A DNA stretch of 64,000 nt from Taeniopygia guttata. Its lineage: Eukaryota; Chordata; Aves; Passeriformes; Estrildidae. The notes below the pieces were generated by a model, which ran no database searches, was not told where the DNA came from, and saw nothing but the letters and a program-made list of their open reading frames with translations. This document shows positions 30,160-41,392 of the stretch, piece by piece (position 1 is the first letter of the stretch; each line of letters starts with the position of its first letter). The DNA lies in assembly GCF_048771995.1 (NCBI RefSeq), contig NC_133028.1:1766001-1830000 (forward strand), written 5' to 3'. The position numbers were made by a program, and so were the translations under genes.

Positions 30160-30655
30160 CAGCGGCCGGTGTCCCCAACAGGGACACGGGGCTGGTGTCC
30201 CCTCTGTGTCCCCAACAGGGACACGGGGGTGCTGTCCCCTTTGTGTCCCCAACAGTGACACGGGGGTGGCTGTCCCCTCTGTGTCCCCAGCGGTGACACG
30301 GGGGTGGCTGTCCCCTGTCCCCTGTCCTGTCCCCAGAGGTGACACGAGGCTGGCTGTCCCAGCTCTGTCCCCAGCGGCGGCGACACGGGGGTGGCTGTCC
30401 CCTGTCCCTGTCCCCAGCGGTGACACGGGGGTGGCTGTCCCCTGTCCCCTGTCCTGTCCCCAGCAGTGACACGGGGGTGGCTGTCCCCTGTCCCCAGCAG
30501 TGACACGGGGGTGGCTGTCCTCTGTCCCCTCTGTGTCCCCAGCGGTGACTCGGGGATGGCTGTCCCCTCTGTGTGTCCCCAGCGGTGACATGGGGGTGGC
30601 TGTCCCCTCTCTGTCCCCTCTCTGTCCCCTCTGTGTCCCCTCTGTGTCCCCGCCC
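30160..30655. repeat. GTGACACGGGGGTGGCTGTC minisatellite
   Basis: About 13 copies of a unit of 36-42 bp sharing GTGACACGGGGGTGGCTGTC and CCTCTGTGTCCCCAGC. Confidence 0.9.
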
Positions 30656-30955
30656 CGGCGCCGCTGTCGCGCAGCGCTGTCCCCTCGGGGCGGTGTCCCC
30701 ATCTGCTGTCACACCTTGGGGACATCGCTGAGAGCGCCGCGACCCCCGGAGCCACCTGAGGAGTCAATAATGACTTAATGACTTAATTACTTAATGACTT
30801 CTTAATTGGGGCCAGCAGCTGCCAGAGCCTCCAGCGCCACCATTACCCCGAGGCCACCGCGTGTCCCCAAGTGCCACCGAGCCCCAGGGACGGGGACCCG
30901 CCCGGCGGGGCTGGAAAAGCTTTTCCAGGCGGAGAATTCCCAAATTCCCAGCCCA
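30656..30955. other. unique spacer
   Basis: GC-rich unique sequence with a short GACTTAAT repeat (30772-30805). No gene recognised. Confidence 0.4.
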
Positions 30956-31470
30956 ACCCCCCAAAATCCCTTTTTTTTTGCTGGTTGCACCCCAAAATCT
31001 TCTCAACCCCAAAAATCCCCTTTTTTTGCTGGCTGCACCCCCAAAATCTTCTCATCATCCCCCAAATATTTTCATTTTCTGGCTGGATCCCCAAAATTAT
31101 CCTCACCCCACAAAATCCCATTTTTTTGTGGCTGCACCCCAAAATCTTCTCCTCACCCCCCAAATTTCCTCCTTTTGTGGCTGCACCCCCAAAATCTTCT
31201 CAACCCCAAAAAATCCCTCTTTTTTTTGCTGGCTGCACCCCCAAAATCTCCTCACCCCCCAGATTTCCACATTATTTGGCTGCACCCCCAAAATCTTCTC
31301 CTCACCCCCAAATATTTTCATTTTCTGGCTGGATCCCAAAAATTATCCTCACCCCACAAAATCCCTTTTTTTTATTGGCTGCACCCCAAAATCTCCTCCT
31401 CATCCCCCAAATTTCCCCTTTTTTGTGGCTGCACCCCCAAAATCTTCTCCTCACCCCCAAATTCAGCTGG
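30955..31470. repeat. GCTGCACCCCCAAAATCTTC minisatellite
   Basis: About nine copies of a unit of about 55-60 bp with GGCTGCACCCCCAAAATCTT, CTCACCCC and poly-T parts. A higher-order period of about 240-250 bp is visible (31060-31110 against 31305-31355). Confidence 0.88.
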
Positions 31471-31639
31471 GAATTGGATGTAGGAATTTTGGGATTCTCC
31501 CTTTTTTGGGAAAATCCAGCCCCACTGGGCTGTGGGAACCCAAAATTCCACCTTCCAGGAGCTCCAAAATTCCCTCAGAATTCCCTGGAAAAGGGGTGTG
31601 GGATGGGGCAAGGCCGGTGCCATCCCTGCTGTGGGATTT

Positions 31640-32205
31640 GGGGAATTTCAAGGGAATTTTAAGGAAATTTCTAGGGGATTTCATGGGAATTTTAAGGGAA
31701 TTTCAAGGGAATTTTAAGGAAATTTCAAGGGAACTTCAAGGAAATTTCAAGGGAACTTCAAGGGGATTTCAAGGGGATTTCAAGGGGATTTTAAGGAAAT
31801 TTCAAGGGAACTTCAAGGGGAATTTCAAGGGAATTTTAAGGAAATTTCAAGGCGATTTTGATGAAATTTCAAGGGGATTTTAAGGAAATTTCAAGGGAAC
31901 TTCAAGGGAAATTTCAAGGGGATTTTAACAGCATTTTAAGGAAATTTCAAGGGAATTTTAAGGGAATTTCAAGGGAACTTCAAGGGAATTTTAAGGGAAC
32001 TTCAAGGGAATTTTAAGGGAATTTCAAGGGGGATTTTTAGGGGATTTCAAGGGAACTTCAAGGGAATTTCAAGGGGGATTTCAAGGGAATTTCAAGGGAA
32101 CTTCAAGGGAACTTCAAGGGAACTTCAAGGGAACTTCAAGGGAACTTCAAAGGATTTTAAGGGAATTTCAAGGGAATTTCAGGGGAACTTCAAGGGGAAC
32201 TTCAG
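31640..32205. repeat. TTTCAAGGGAATTTTAAGGA array
   Basis: About 50 units of 9-12 bases such as TTTCAAGGGAAC and TTTTAAGGAAA. Low CpG and AT-rich compared with the neighbouring arrays. Confidence 0.9.
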
Positions 32206-32420
32206 GCACTCTGAGCATTCCCTGGAATTTTTCCCTTCTCCAGGGGAACATTCCCAGTTTTCCCAGCCTGGCTCCAGAATCCTGGAATAGTTTGGAAAGG
32301 ATTTTAAATCCCAACAATTCCACCCCATCCACGGACAGGGACAATTCCCACTATCTCAGGTCGCTCCAATTCCTTTCCTTGGTCGTTCCAAGGATGGAAA
32401 ATCCATCCCAAGAATCCTCA
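32205..32420 (-). mobile_element. CR1 LINE 3' fragment
   Basis: On - it shows the CR1 3' words: CCTGAGATAGTGGGAATTGTCC, GGATGGGGTGGAATTGTTGG, and GGGAAAACTGGGAATGTTCC followed by CTGGAGAAGGG. Confidence 0.65.
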
Positions 32421-32925
32421 TGGATGTCAGCGCCTCAGATATGTAATGTTTTGGGTTTTTTTTCTGGAATTACTTGGGAAATTGTCTCTCCATAGGGCCC
32501 AGAACACCTTGAAGAGAAATTTGGAATAAATCCACGTGGCTGCTGAGGGAGGCCGAGCTGCAAACCCAACCTCAGGCTGGAATTGCTCTATTTAAACCCA
32601 ATTTTAACCCAAACCAACAATTCCCAACAGCCAGATCCCATTTTTTTTTCCACGTAAAAACGCTGAATTTATGGATTGAATGCCTGAATAAGGATGAAAT
32701 GAAGATTTTAAGTGTTAATTAATTAATCAGCTGCCGGTCCCTCACGGCAGCAGGGCGGGAAGCGCTGTGCTACACACAGCAACGCAACGAGGGCACCGCA
32801 AGGAGCAGGCTCGATAACTGAGGGCAGAACACGCTGCCCTAAAATAACATTGTTCTTATTTACAAAAAAAAACAACCACAGAAGCGGCAAAAACGGCAAT
32901 AAAAGGCCGAAAGCGGAGAAGCGAA
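32421..32925. other. unique sequence upstream of the ZNF638 promoter
   Basis: AT-richer unique sequence with AATAAAAGG (32897-32905) and poly-A near 32862-32872. Possible distal promoter; no exon recognised. Confidence 0.35.
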
Positions 32926-32929
32926 CCCC

Positions 32930-33310
32930 ACGGACGCCAGCGCCGCTCTGAGGCAGCGCGCGCTGCCGCCGCCCTTTTATAGCGGGGGGGGCGCGGGGGG
33001 CGGGGCTTCGCTTTGCACACGGCCGCGCGCGCCATAACCCGCGCTGCCGCTGCCCCCGCGCATGCGCAGAGCGCCCAGCGTCCTTCCGTGCCCGCCGGTC
33101 CCGGCGCTCTCCCCCCGCTGCTTTTGGGGCGCTTTCCCCGCTTTTAGGGTTTTTTTCCCCCGCTTTTAGGGTTCTCTCCCCGCTTTTAGGGCTTCATCCC
33201 GGCTGTCCCGGCGGCGGGGGACGCGGGGAAAGCGGCGGTGCCGAGGTAGGAGGCGAGCGGCGGCCGCCCCCCCCCCCTCCCCCCCGAGGGGGACGCGTGT
33301 AATGGCGGCG
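32930..33310 (+). promoter_or_regulatory. ZNF638: ZNF638 CpG-island promoter with probable untranslated exon 1
   Basis: CpG island with a TTTTATAG TATA-like word (32976-32983), an NRF1-type GCGCATGCGCA (33058-33068) and repeated CCGCTTTTAGGG words (33137-33190). A consensus donor CCGAG|GTAGGA (exon end 33245) could end a non-coding first exon joined to the acceptor at 39765. Placement of the transcription start is inferred. Confidence 0.55.
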
Positions 33311-36300
33311 GTGGGGGGGGGGGGAATGTGAGGGGCCCTCATGAGGACCTTGGGGCTGTGGGGATTTATTATTAATTTTTTTAATCCTTTCTCCTTTATT
33401 CCTTTCTTTTGTTGTCCCTTTTGTCGTTAATCTGTGATTCTTTTTTTTTCGGCACGCGGATAAAGCCGCCCCTTAAGCAGCGAGCTGCAGCGCAGCCCAG
33501 CAAGGGATTGGCCGCATTTTATACGCATTTTATACGTATTTTATACACATTTAATACACATTTTATATACATTTTATATACATTTTATACTCGGATCTAA
33601 ATATGTTTTTTTTAGATATTTTAGATATTTCAATCCCGGCTTTACGCTGTTTCAACCCTGGTCCTCCTTCCATTTCCCTGTACGTCAAACAACACTCAAA
33701 GCCTTCATTTAATCCTCATTCAAGCCTCTAAATCCACAAATTCAATATTTTTACCTTAAAAAGGTTGGGATATGGGTGTTGGGAGTTGTGGTTTTGGGTT
33801 AAATTAAAATTGATTCTAAATAGAGCAATGCCAGGTTGGGTTTGCACCTCAGCACCTGGACGTGACCTCAGGCACCTCCTCGTGGTTGGGGGCTAAAAAA
33901 GTGGATTTCCCCTCTTTTTTTTTTTTTTTTTTTTCGTGTTTTAAAACGCGAATAATTGAGCAGAATTGGGTAAAATACCCGAAGAAAAATAATTTTTAGG
34001 GAAGGCCGAGTGTTGTAGCTCTGTAGCATCACGTGGTTTGCAGGAACTTCCTCTTTTGGGGGATTTAACCTTTTTTAAAATGCAATTTAAGCATGGGCTC
34101 CTTGGATATTTTTCGTGTTATTTGAAACCAGAAATGCAATGAACGTTGTTACTTTAATTTTTTTAAAAATCTCTTTATAGGGTAAACTCTAAGAGTTTAG
34201 TTTTTTTTACTCAGAATCCAAACCAACCCCCCCAAATCTCATTCCAGCCCAGAATTGATGTTTAAATGTTGTGGGTTTGGGGTTTTTTGCTTCTTTCTCT
34301 GCTTTCCCGGACATCTAAAACCTTAAATCAGCTGCTGGGAAGATCGGAGAGGGTGGATCTGACATGAGCTCATGATTTTCTTTGGGATAAGACATTCTCC
34401 AAGGAAAAGGAGTATCCTGAATTTCATTTTTAATTTCTTTTTCCTTGTTTAAATCTGCCCCTGGGGTGTGGGGATAGAAGGGACAAGCTCAGCCTCTTCT
34501 TCCCCAAATTCTGCTGAAATTGAGAATATTTATCCAAAGGTGGGGTTTTCCAAAGGCTTCCAAAGCCTGGATTCCTTCTCTTCCTTCTTTCTCCTTCCCC
34601 AATTTTTGGGATTGTTTTTGCTGCCAGACAAGGAGCTCATCCGGGTATTTCCCTTTTATCTTTCACTTTTGGAGGTAAATAAAACCTATTTTCCTACGTC
34701 CTTGCCATCAGTTAAATATTCTGCATGGAATTTGGGCTTTTTTGGGGGGAATTTTAGGCAGGAATGTCGGTGATGGTGTCAGGGACTTGTTGCCTGTGTT
34801 TAAACAGATTTATCAAACTTCATGCTGCTCTGAAAGTGGAATTTGAGGAAGATTCCTGGTGTTAAAATACCCAATTTTGGTCCTGTTTCAGGAATTCCTG
34901 GCTGAAAGGCGTGTCCTGGTTTTGGTTTTTTTTTTCTTTTTTTGGTTCTGGATAAAAACCTCCTGTCCCAAAGGCTGGGATGGGGCAGAAATTTGGGAAT
35001 ATTCCAGTAGATTCCATGCTGGTGTTGATGTTTTGCTCAGGTAGGGATGGAATTCACTTTTGCTGGCAGTTTTGTTTGGGATTTGGGAGCTGAGTTTAGC
35101 TGGAAATTGGCTGGGAGTGGCTGAAGGGATATTCCAAAGTGTCGTTTTCCATAGGAAAACTGGGATGGAGGAGTGGGAAAATGGGAGTTTGGCTTTCAGG
35201 AGGAATAATTTTGTTTGGGTTTTGGGTCCCTTTTTCCTCCATGGTTTTATCTCATCCCAGGAATTTTCTTAATCAAGTGTTTCCTTTCCCATCCTGGTCC
35301 TTTTTTTAGGATCTGCTTTCATTCAGCCTTTACAATTCCAGCTCAGCCTCTTGCTGTTCTCTTTTTCTTGGGAAATCCAAATTTCTGGGCTGGGATTTGT
35401 CCTCTTCCCATTATCCAGGTGCTCCAGGACCATTCCCATTCTGCCTTCCTCTTCCTCCTCATCCTCCAGGCCACATCCTGATCCCTTGTATGTCCTGGTG
35501 TGGCTGGAACGTTCCCAGTGATCCTGGCTCTTGGAATTCCAAATCCACCGATCCCAGTCGATATCCTGCTGGATCTGGAGCTGGGAGGATTTTGCTTGGA
35601 GTTGCTTTCACTTCTAAAATCTTGGGAATTTTTGCCTGAGTGGGCAGGTGATCCTGCTGGAATTGCAGAACTTGGAATGCCAGACCTCCTGGAATGCCAG
35701 ACCACCTGGATCTGTTGTGCTCTTCTGGATTTGGGCCGTGCCAGAGGAGCTGGAAGATCCCGGGATGGAGGGATAATAAGGATGGACACCACGGATAACC
35801 CGGGAAATCCAGGAGCTCCTGCTGGAACCGGGATGTCCCCTCCAGGTGGGGTTGTGCTGGCAAGGGGAAGTCTGGAGGTGACAAAAATCCCAGAGATCCA
35901 GATGGTGGTGAAGTGGTGAAGTGCCCAGAGCCACCCAGAATCACGGGAAGGAATTCCCAAATGCAGGAAAAGGGCTGGGAATGCCCTATCCAAGTCCTGA
36001 CCTTGATGAGAGAACATCTGGGCTGCTGTGGATGAGGAATTCTCCAGCACCCTCTGGATGCCATTGTGGTGTTGAAGGAGGAGGAAAATTCAGGACTTTC
36101 CAAAATATTCCAAGATTTTGCCATCAAACAAAGGAAGAGCAGGGAATCTCCAAAGGAGATGCAGGTCTTGGGACTGGACACGGTCAGATCCGTGGGAATG
36201 TGGTCAGTTCTGGAAAAGCTCTTGGAAAGGCACAGCAGCTTTGCTTCCAGCTTTGTTTATCTGCTCTGGGCTTAGCACAGAGCCAGAAAATTCCATGCTA

Positions 36301-36400
36301 TTTATAGGGAGAAATCAGGAAATTCTCCTTTTGGAATTTCCTTTTGGATGAACCTTCTCTGTGACGGGAGAAATTCGCTTCCGCCTTCTCCTGAGGTTCC
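33311..36400 (+). other. ZNF638 intron 1, unique part
   Basis: About 3 kb of ordinary AT-richer intron, the least repetitive stretch of the window. It contains TTTATACGCATTTTATAC-type repeats (33515-33590) and a poly-T run (33911-33934). No exon or RNA gene recognised. Confidence 0.5.
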
Positions 36401-36725
36401 TGGAGAAAAAGAGGCTCCAGAGGAACCTTGTGGTTCTCCACAACTCCCTGACAGGGAGGAGGGTTTGGGATCTGATCCCAGGGAATAACAGGAAAAGAGG
36501 GAAGAGGCTCAGGTTGGACACCATCAGGAATTTCCTCATGGAAAGGGTGGTCAAGCCTTGGAAGCACCCAGGGAGGTTTGGAATCCCCATTCCTGGAGGT
36601 GTCCAAGGAATTCCTGGATGTGGCACGGAGTGCCAGGGTGGGCATCGGGCACAGCTTGAAGTGGATGATCCCAAAGGCGTTTTCCAGCTGGAATAATTCC
36701 AGGATTCTGTGCTGTTGCAGTTTCC
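36400..36725 (+). mobile_element. CR1 LINE 3' end
   Basis: Good match to a bird CR1 tail: CTCCACAACTCCCTGACAGG, CATCAGGAATTTCCTCATGG, AAAGGGTGGTCAAGC, CTGGAGGTGTCCAAGGAATT, GGGTGGGCATCGGGCACAGC, and a GATTCTGTG end. Confidence 0.85.
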
Positions 36726-36934
36726 TTGCCCTTTTCCTCCGTGCAGGGATTCTTGCTCTGGATCTGTCTCTTTCTGCAGGGCAGCCTTGTGCAGGCACTG
36801 CAAACATCAGGGAGGGCTTAAAATCCAGAACTTTCCATTTCTCCATCCGAATTGGGAAGCCTGGAAAAATGGAGGGAGGAGGTTGAAGGGAAAGCAAGGA
36901 AGGCGTCGTTCGGCTTTTGAGTTGTGCTCTGAAG

Positions 36935-37340
36935 TTCTGGGATTGCCGTTCCCAGGGGTCAGCTGGGAATGTTCTCCTGGAGAAGGGGAAGCTCCAGGGA
37001 GAGCTCAGAGCTCCTTCCAGGGCCTCAAGTGGCTCCAGGAGAGCTGGAGAGGGACTGGGGACATGAGGGATGGAGGAACAGGACACAGGGAATGGCTTCA
37101 AATGGGAAAAAGGAGATTTGGGTGGGATCTTGGGAAGGAATTCCTGGCTGGGAGGGTGGGGAGAGGCTGGGCTGGAATTCCCAGATTTGCTGTGGCTGCC
37201 CCTGGATCCCTGGAGTGCCCAAGGCCAGGTTGGATGTTGGGGCTTGGAGCAGCCTGGGGTGGTGGAAGTATCCCTGATCTGGGGTGGGATTGGGTGGGAT
37301 TTGAGCACTTTTCCCACCCAAACCATTCCATGATTCCGCC
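36935..37340 (+). mobile_element. second CR1 LINE 3' end (different subfamily)
   Basis: GGGAATGTTCTCCTGGAGAA through AAGGCCAGGTTGGATGTTGG, ending CACCCAAACCATTCCATGAT, the standard CR1 terminus. Confidence 0.85.
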
Positions 37341-37574
37341 CGATTTCCGTTCGGTGTCGCCGCAGCCCCAGCTCGGAGCCTGGTCCCTGCTGTGGCGTCC
37401 CTGTCCCAGCAGCGGCGCTTCCCAGGCTCCAACACTTCCCAAACAAAGCTGCCTGGAAGAGGAAGGTGAGGCTCTCCCCGATATCTCCAGAACATTGTTT
37501 CCTCCATCTTGGCATTTCTTTAGAAGCATTTCCAGCATTTCCTTTGGAAAGGTCACTCAAGAGCTCCATGTCCG

Positions 37575-37715
37575 CAGCCCTTCCTGGAATCCTGGACTGT
37601 TTTGGGTGGGAAGGGACCTCCAATCCCATCCAATGCCACCCCCTGCCATGGATGGGGACATTTTCCATAAACCAGGTTGCTCCAAGTCTTTCCCAGCCTG
37701 GATCCCATCCCTGGC
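37575..37715 (-). mobile_element. CR1 LINE 3' tail fragment
   Basis: On - reads CAACCTGGTTTATGGAAAAT, CCATGGCAGGGGGTGGCATT and CCCACCCAAAACAGTCC, a short CR1 terminus. Confidence 0.75.
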
Positions 37716-39765
37716 CAGGCTGACGAGCTGGGGTTTGCAGAGGTGAGTTGTTATTCCTGATCCCGCTGCGGGAGCTTCCCTGCTCCCAGGTGTCCACGTG
37801 AGATGCAGCACCTGGAAATACCTGGAGAGGTAAAAACTCATCCTGTGGGAATTCTGGTTTTGTGTCTCCTTTGGGAGATTCCCGATCGGTGGAATTAAGG
37901 TTGGTGGTGTTTCAGATTTCCTCTGCTGATCCATTTGTGGTTGTCCTGGTGAGGGTGGCTTTGACAGTGTTCCTTCTCCAAGTGCTTCCCACAGGGATGG
38001 GCTTAGAGGGAATTTTTGTCCTCCAGTGCTGGGAGTTCTGGAGAAAACACAAATGGAAAGGCAGGAGGTGGCTTGGGGAATGTTGGTTCACATTTGTTTG
38101 GAAACCCTCTGGAACAAACTTGGCTTCACATGCAGCTCCTGTTGAAATCCAATCTAATTTATGGAGGGAGGAGGAATGTTGGGTGAGAGGCTGGAATTTT
38201 GGGAATGCTGACTGGTGGGAATCTGGTTATTGTTTGCTTGGAGAGGATTAATAGGATTCGTGTTTCTCCTGGGCCTGAGGAGTTTGTAAATGATTCCTCA
38301 AAAGAACTCACACCCAGATGGGAACAAACTCCGGGAATTGTGCTGGAAAATCCTCCTCTCCTGCACCTGTATTTGGTCATTCCCTGTAAGGTTTATTCCT
38401 CGAGCTGTGATCTCAGTGTGAACCTCTGCTCGTGGAAAAACTTCAGCTGGAGTCAGCTTGGAAAACAAAACCCCGTGACGGCATCGGCGATGGTGAGACA
38501 AGAACCTCGGCGCCGCAGGAAGTCGGCACAGAACTTTGGGAACGGCCGGGAAAACTCCTGGAAAACCTCGTGTGTGGCTGCAAGAAGAATCCAGTTCCAG
38601 GAGCCAACAGATGGACAAGGGGGAAATGAGGAATTCCCGGGTTTGGAGTTTTCCTGGTTTGGGCTGGGACGGGGTTGGGAGTTTTTCCAGCTGCTGCTCC
38701 GGCAGTGCCGTATTTGGGGTTGGGAACGGGGACGGAGCTGGGGATGCACTGATGTTGTGGCTGCTGCTTTGTCCTCGCTCTAAATCCAGAATTCCCGGTG
38801 TCCTCGCTCGGTCCCGAGGAGCTGCACAAGGACTTTGCCGCTCTTTGATGTTTTACTGATCTCAGTCTCCATCCCTGACCTGCTTGGACGGGGCTTGGAG
38901 CACCCTGGGATAACGGGAGGTGTGGAACGGCAGGAGGTGGAATGGGATGGGCTTTAAGCCCTGTGTGATTCTTTCTCCAGAACTCTGTGGTGTTTCATTT
39001 TCCTCTCCCTGTATTTGTACCTTCTTTTCCCCCTCACAGCACAGAATTCTGTGATTTCACCCCAACCAAGCCCTGCTTCCCTTGACCACGGTGCTTTTTG
39101 TGTGGAGATCTATTTTTTTGTTGTTGTTCCTGTACGATTTTACTCCTCTCTGTTTCAAACCCTTTCCATTTAAGCTCTTGGAGAGATTGGATATTTTCTA
39201 CCCACAGAATTCCAGCCTCGTCCCACCCTGTGAATTCTTGCAGGGTTTGCTCTTCACCCATGAGAGCGCTCATGGGAGTGTCCTCCTGGAAACTGCTCCG
39301 GCCTCGGCTCGGCTCCACCCAGTTGGAACTGGTTGGAGTTCTCCACCTAAACGGTTCCACTTCCAACTCATCCCTCGTCACCCTTCCGACAGAGGGGTTT
39401 CATTATTTGCCTTACTGCTCCTGAAATTATTAATTGAGTTATTAATTGTAATTAAACCCAAACTGTTGTCACAAAGAAGTGAAATGCCAGGTTTTAAGCA
39501 ATGTTGTTGAAAGTGTCACCACTGGTTGTGTTCCCTGTGACATCCAACTTGTTGGGTTAAGCTTGTTAATTACCTATTTAATTGATTAATCACGTGTTCT
39601 CTATATTTAAGATTTTAACAGCGAAAATTTTTGTGAATTTTGAGTGCTTTAAACTCTGGCACAAATCCCGCTTCCGTGCCTTGGGTTGCTTTTCTCCCCG
39701 TCCTAGAAGCTGCTGTGAGCAGATGCCAAAGATGACCCATCTAATCCTTGTCTTTTAACTTGCAG
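37716..39765 (+). other. ZNF638 intron 1, right part, with a small CR1 tail
   Basis: Unique intron. 38885-38985 resembles a CR1 tail (CTTGGAGCACCCTGGGATAA and GGTGGAATGGGATGGGCTTT). The intron ends with a pyrimidine tract and TTAACTTGCAG. No other exon recognised. Confidence 0.45.
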
Positions 39766-39961
39766 CTTTGTGTTGTTCTTGGAAAGTTTCGCACCACTTG
39801 TGAATTCCCTGAACCTTGGCCTTGCCAGCCCCCTTGTGTTGGGCCCTCCTCCTTTTCAGCTTGCCCAAATTAAGACCCACTTGGCTCTCCAGCACTTGGC
39901 TGCCAGCGGCGGGCGGGCACCTCCCCATGCTGGCGCCCGCCAGGCATTGCTGAAAGACGCA
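39766..39961 (+). other. ZNF638: in-frame exon sequence upstream of the ZNF638 start codon
   Basis: After the acceptor TTGCAG at 39765 the ZNF638 frame is open for 65 codons before the presumed start ATG, with no in-frame ATG. It reads FVLFLESFAPLVNSLNLGLA and then PPPFQLAQIKTHLALQHLAA. The LAQ-K--LALQ-L pattern resembles a short helix I associate with RBM20-type matrin-family proteins. It may be 5' UTR of coding ancestry, or coding in a transcript starting upstream. Confidence 0.45.
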
Positions 39962-41392
39962 ATGTTTAGCCCCAGAGGAACCTTGCCCCCGAGGCCCAGA
40001 GGACCCAACCCGTCAGGCACCAAACCCCCGGCAGCTTTCAGGGCCGGAGGCGCGGCGGGGCCGCCCAGGAAAGCCGCGCCCGCGACGCCCCAAGGAGCGC
40101 CCCAAAGATTATCGGGGCAGGACGCGCTGCAATGGACGGGTTCGCAGAGGATCAACGTCCGCGTCACGCTGCACAGGGCCGATCCCAGGAAAGTCAAGGA
40201 GAAGACCGGCCTGCACCAGGAGCAGAAGGGAGACCTCCGTGCCACTCGCTGGGATGGCGGCCACTGCCCCGCTGGCACCGCCGGGCCGAAGCCGCCCGGC
40301 CCGGTGCCGCTTTTGGAGCAGAGTTCCAACCCCCAGAACCGCTACACGCCCGAAAGCGCCTCCAGCATTTTAGCGAGCTTCGGGCTGTCCAACGAAGACC
40401 TGGAGGAGCTGAGCCGCTACCCCGATGACCAGCTGACGCCCGAGAACATGCCGCGGATCCTGCGGGAGATCCGCATGCGGAAGATGGGCCACGCCGTGCC
40501 CGGCCTGCACGCTCCCAGCCGGGCGGAGGAGCCGGCGGGCGAGAGCAGCGGCGCCGCCGTCAAGGGCAAAGTGATCGACTACGGCCACGCCAGCAAGTAC
40601 GGCTACACCGAAGACCCGCTGGAGATCCGCACCTACACCCCTGAGGCGCTGCCCGAGGAGCCGCTGGAAGCGCGCGTCTACACTCCTGAAAGTTTGAGCG
40701 CGGAGAACCGGGAAGAATTCCAGCGGGAGCAGAGCGTGCCGGTGGCCGTCCCGCCGCCCAACGTGCCGTGCAACCCCGTGTTCCCGGCCGAAGACCTCAT
40801 CAAGCTGCCGGCCTTCCCCACCGACTCCTCGCCCGCTCCGACGTTTTTCCCAGCCGAGCCGCCGGCCAAGGTGCAGGTGCTGTGCAGCGCCGTGCCCGCC
40901 GCGCTGCCGGTGGTGAAGCCGGTGTCCCAGCCGCCCGTGCCGCCGGTGCTGCCGCCCATCCTGCCGGCGCTGCTGCCCACGCCGCTGCCGCAGCCCATGC
41001 TGCCCCCGGTGATACCGCCGCTGGTCCAGCCGCCCGTGTCCCAGCACGTGTTGCCCGCCTTGACGCCGCCGCCCTTCTCGGCCGGGCTCCTGGCCGCCAT
41101 CAGCCAACACGAGCAGAAGCAGCGCGACACCGGCGGCGCCCATCCCGCGCCCGGCACCTCCGGCGGGGCCTCGGCGGGACACAAACCCTTCCACAAACCC
41201 TTCCACCCGCCGGCACAGGAGCCCATCAAATCCCCGTTCGGGGTGGTGAAGGCGTCCTGGCTGCCCGTGTTCCCGGACCAGAAGAGCAAACGCCTGCCCA
41301 CCCCGTCCATGATGAACGACTACTATGCCACGTCGCCGCGAATATTCCCACATTTGTGTTCTCTGTGTAACCTTGAATGCACTCATATGAAG
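39962..41392 (+). CDS. ZNF638: ZNF638 first coding exon (477 codons)
   Basis: From MFSPRGTLPPRPRGPNPSG to the first half of the matrin-type finger, FPHLCSLCNLECTHMK; donor AAG|GTGAGT. Codon third positions are strongly G/C, and a proline-rich stretch (VPPVLPPILPALLPTPLPQ) is expanded relative to mammals. Long antisense frames here are shadows of this bias. Confidence 0.95.

Noticed and set aside
40370-41386. Minus-strand 338-aa frame under ZNF638 exon 1
   Set aside because: Antisense shadow of the GC-rich coding exon.
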